From: CAZIKB01 sp964539665
GTDB lineage: Bacteria > Zhuqueibacterota > Zhuqueibacteria > Oceanimicrobiales > Oceanimicrobiaceae
Reading direction: 5' to 3'
DNA: 9,351 nt
Assembly (NCBI GenBank): GCA_964539665.1
Contig: CAZIKB010000186.1
Location: forward strand, 1 to 9,351
The position numbers and the translations under genes are program-made. Shown piece by piece: positions 7,644-9,351 of the stretch (positions within the stretch are counted from its first letter, which is position 1; each line of letters begins with the position of its first letter). Under the pieces are notes generated by a model. That model was not told the DNA's origin. It saw nothing but the letters and a program-made list of their open reading frames with translations, and did not search any database.

Positions 7644-8013
7644 TTATTTTTGCTTCCGGTCCGAACAAAAATATACTGTTCCATTATTAGTAACGCAAGG
7701 ATACCATTCTGGAGAAGGTGAATTGACGGAAGAGTTTATGTGAACGGATTTCGCCCAACAATTTTCTGCTTGTTCAGTCATCCAATGGTATAGCAAAATA
7801 AAACTCTTTCCCATCTGGTAAAAACGTTGGATGTGATTCATTGTGATCGGCGAAAGAGATAATGCCAGGTGCAAATATCTCTGGTTCTAATCCCGGCGGG
7901 ATTTGACCAAGATAGGGTCCATCAGGGATCTCCTGAGAGAAAGATAATTCAATTGAAAGAATAGTAGTAGAATACTGACTAGATTGTAGGATATTTTGCA
8001 CCTGTAACATCAC
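7644..8013 (-). pseudogene. Remnant of a PD40/WD40-like (TolB-type) propeller protein gene, frameshifted
   Basis: Two minus-strand frames carry pieces of one protein. The first (8013 to 7774) contains LSFSQEIPDGPYLGQIPPG, then LEPEIFAPG and HPTFLPDGKEFYF, the characteristic opening and first blade of a common family of exported PD40 proteins. It stops at a TGA at 7774-7776. The second frame, offset from the first and running to the TAA at 7644, contains WAKSVHINSSVNS, EWYPCVTNNGTVYFCSDR, which is a later blade of the same kind. Between them the expected intervening blade sequence is missing, and the normal C-terminal blades are absent too. The segment therefore carries at least an internal deletion or frameshift plus a 3' truncation. 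The N-terminal 15-20 residues do not form a good signal peptide either. Intact members are thought to be exported and to bind partners or glycans; this copy should be non-functional. Confidence 0.75.
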
Positions 8014-8037
8014 TTTGTCTATTTAATAATCACAATA

Positions 8038-9147
8038 CTAATACCACATAATTCCCAAAGTAATCTGTGCCCAAATCGGCGATGGCTCATTTTCAAATAA
8101 ATGACCGGAGATTTCTCCGCCAATCACTAAGTTAAAATTCCTAGTCAACCAAATTGCATAACCAATACCTAACTGCCCACCAAAACCGTGTTTTTGTTTT
8201 TCATAGAAAACCTCATCGTCATTTTTAGAACTGTACTCGTACAGACTGTAACCTAAACCGGCCCGGGTAAAAAAGTTTTTGTTTCCAGGGAAATAAGTTG
8301 CGATTACATGAAATCTGGCAATTCCCCGTCCATTGGTAGTATCATCGGTAACTTTATCTTCTCCAAAACCACCTGCACGAATACCAAGTAACAGGCTTTG
8401 TTTAGCTCTTATGCCTGCTTCAAAGATCACACTAATTCCAGAACCGGAGCGATTATTATCGGCTGACTGCGATGCATTTTCATCAGCCAGTAAATTCCCA
8501 AATCCATATCCATATTCACCGTAAAGGTACCACGAGCGTCGTTGGCGATTAGACTTAAAAGTCTGGTTAGGAACCGTGAGTTCTTCATTGGTTCCGCCCG
8601 ATTTAGGATCATCAGGTTTTGGCAGGCTGGTTACGGTTTTGGGGATACTTGATACAAATTTTTCGGTAATAATTCTCGAATCATTATTATCAAATTGATA
8701 GGTTGTTTTACTTCCTATTACGAGACCTGTTAACGCTCCAACGCACCCACCTAACAATCCTGTAATACCTCCGGCTGCAACCGGATGTGCCAAAGGATCG
8801 TCGACATCTGAAGCCAAGCCATACCCGACTCCATATAATAATCCAACCGATCCAGCAATCAAAAATCCGTGCTTAGCACCTTTACTCCGATCCGTCATTA
8901 CTATCTTTTTGATATCAGATTTGTGAAATTTTAAGTGATTATTTTTATAATAGTCAAATGCGAAAATCGAGTCTTCCCTGGTATAGATACTTTTAACATC
9001 AATATTGGCATTATTGCTCATGACAAGGGTTGCGTGTTTGTAAAGCTGCAGATCTTCCTCCTGCTTTATCAACTTAGTTGACGAGCAACCTGTAGCTATT
9101 ACTGTAAATACCACGATGGCAATAAGATTTAGTGATGCCTTTACCAT
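8038..9147 (-). CDS. Lipoprotein with glycine-zipper segment and C-terminal beta-barrel-like domain
   Basis: A 369-residue protein. The signal peptide MVKASLNLIAIVVFTVIATG ends in a lipobox with Cys21. Residues 35-86 resemble a small beta domain seen in related lipoproteins, ending in SDIKKIVMTDR. Residues 90-146 form a glycine-zipper double membrane segment, with GSVGLLYGVGYG and AAGGITGLLGGCVGALTG. A polar, proline-containing linker (about 155-203) leads to a C-terminal domain of amphipathic strands from WYLYGEYGYGFG to AQITLGIMWY, which looks like a small eight-strand-type outer-membrane barrel ending in an aromatic residue. ATG 9147 is chosen because GAGGTG lies six bases upstream; a GTG at 9156 overlaps that site. 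The gene starts 32 bp after an alpha/beta hydrolase gene, so the two may be co-transcribed. The function is unknown; an envelope-structural or stress role is only a guess. Confidence 0.83.
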   Translation of the reverse strand: MVKASLNLIAIVVFTVIATGCSSTKLIKQEEDLQLYKHATLVMSNNANIDVKSIYTREDSIFAFDYYKNNHLKFHKSDIKKIVMTDRSKGAKHGFLIAGSVGLLYGVGYGLASDVDDPLAHPVAAGGITGLLGGCVGALTGLVIGSKTTYQFDNNDSRIITEKFVSSIPKTVTSLPKPDDPKSGGTNEELTVPNQTFKSNRQRRSWYLYGEYGYGFGNLLADENASQSADNNRSGSGISVIFEAGIRAKQSLLLGIRAGGFGEDKVTDDTTNGRGIARFHVIATYFPGNKNFFTRAGLGYSLYEYSSKNDDEVFYEKQKHGFGGQLGIGYAIWLTRNFNLVIGGEISGHLFENEPSPIWAQITLGIMWY

Positions 9148-9153
9148 AATGAT

Positions 9154-9159
9154 CACCTC
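9154..9159 (-). promoter_or_regulatory. Ribosome binding site that fixes the lipoprotein start at ATG 9147
   Basis: GAGGTG on the minus strand, six bases before ATG 9147. Starting at the in-frame GTG 9156 would use part of this site as the start codon, which makes the longer form unlikely. Confidence 0.6.
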
Positions 9160-9179
9160 GTTTTAATATGGTTTTGTAA

Positions 9180-9351
9180 TCAATTATTTTCACTAACACT
9201 GAAATTAATCCACCTTGTTATTGCATCAAGATAGCTGTCAACACCCATTACCTCGGGCACATTGTCGTGTACCGCTTTTGGAATAAGCACAAGTTCTTTC
9301 GGTTCCGGCGCGTTTTTGTAGATCAATTTGCCATTATCGCGGTAGCGCACA
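9180..9351 (-). CDS. Alpha/beta hydrolase C-terminus (partial, N-terminus beyond right edge)
   Basis: The last 56 residues of a protein that enters from the right edge and stops at TGA 9182-9180. The piece NAPEPKELVLIPKAVHDN followed by YLDAITRWI closely resembles the end of alpha/beta hydrolases of the ABHD13/17 or prolyl-oligopeptidase-like type, where the normal motif is PKELVLIPGAGHND. His28 of the fragment (codon at 9267-9269) would be the catalytic histidine. The usual Gly-His-Asn-Asp is altered to Val-His-Asp-Asn, a conservative difference that leaves the histidine in place. The nucleophile and acid lie outside the window, so activity and substrate cannot be judged. The glycine-zipper lipoprotein gene begins 32 bp downstream. 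Confidence 0.72.
   Translation of the reverse strand, partial: VRYRDNGKLIYKNAPEPKELVLIPKAVHDNVPEVMGVDSYLDAITRWINFSVSENN

Overview
The window looks like chromosomal DNA of a Gram-negative bacterium of moderate to low GC content. Two lipoproteins with clear lipoboxes, an exported peptidase, a beta-barrel outer-membrane protein and a WD40-like (PD40) propeller relic are the kind of mix common in the FCB group (Bacteroidota, Ignavibacteriota, Calditrichota and relatives). The phylum is an inference from gene style only. There is no rRNA, tRNA, CRISPR array, phage gene or intact insertion sequence.

Layout, left to right: (1) 1-1094, minus strand, the N-terminal 364 residues of a sphingosine-1-phosphate-lyase-like PLP enzyme that runs off the left edge. 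(2) 1267-2853, minus, a complete FGGY-family sugar kinase with a probable TTG start. (3) 2854-3236, a gene-free stretch with a 129-bp structure bounded by split inverted repeats. (4) 3237-3761, minus, a DinB-superfamily protein. (5) 3880-5463, minus, an exported peptidase of family C69. (6) 5643-6620, minus, a TPR lipoprotein. (7) 6868-7632, plus, a beta-barrel outer-membrane protein that appears to lack its N-terminus. (8) 7644-8013, minus, a frameshifted and internally deleted remnant of a PD40 propeller gene. (9) 8038-9147, minus, a glycine-zipper lipoprotein with a C-terminal beta-barrel-like domain. (10) 9180-9351, minus, the C-terminus of an alpha/beta hydrolase entering from the right edge.

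Most genes are on the minus strand, but the gaps of 118-383 bp between them argue for separate or loosely coupled transcription rather than one operon. The exception is the hydrolase and the glycine-zipper lipoprotein, 32 bp apart. The TPR lipoprotein and the C69 peptidase, both predicted to act outside the cytoplasm, could be functionally related, but nothing in the sequence proves it. The 6.6-8.0 kb segment holds two damaged genes end to end and looks like a local site of gene decay. I see no convincing new multi-gene system. The items most worth a second look are the inverted-repeat structure at 3013-3141, the decay patch, and the lipoprotein/glycine-zipper/barrel architecture.
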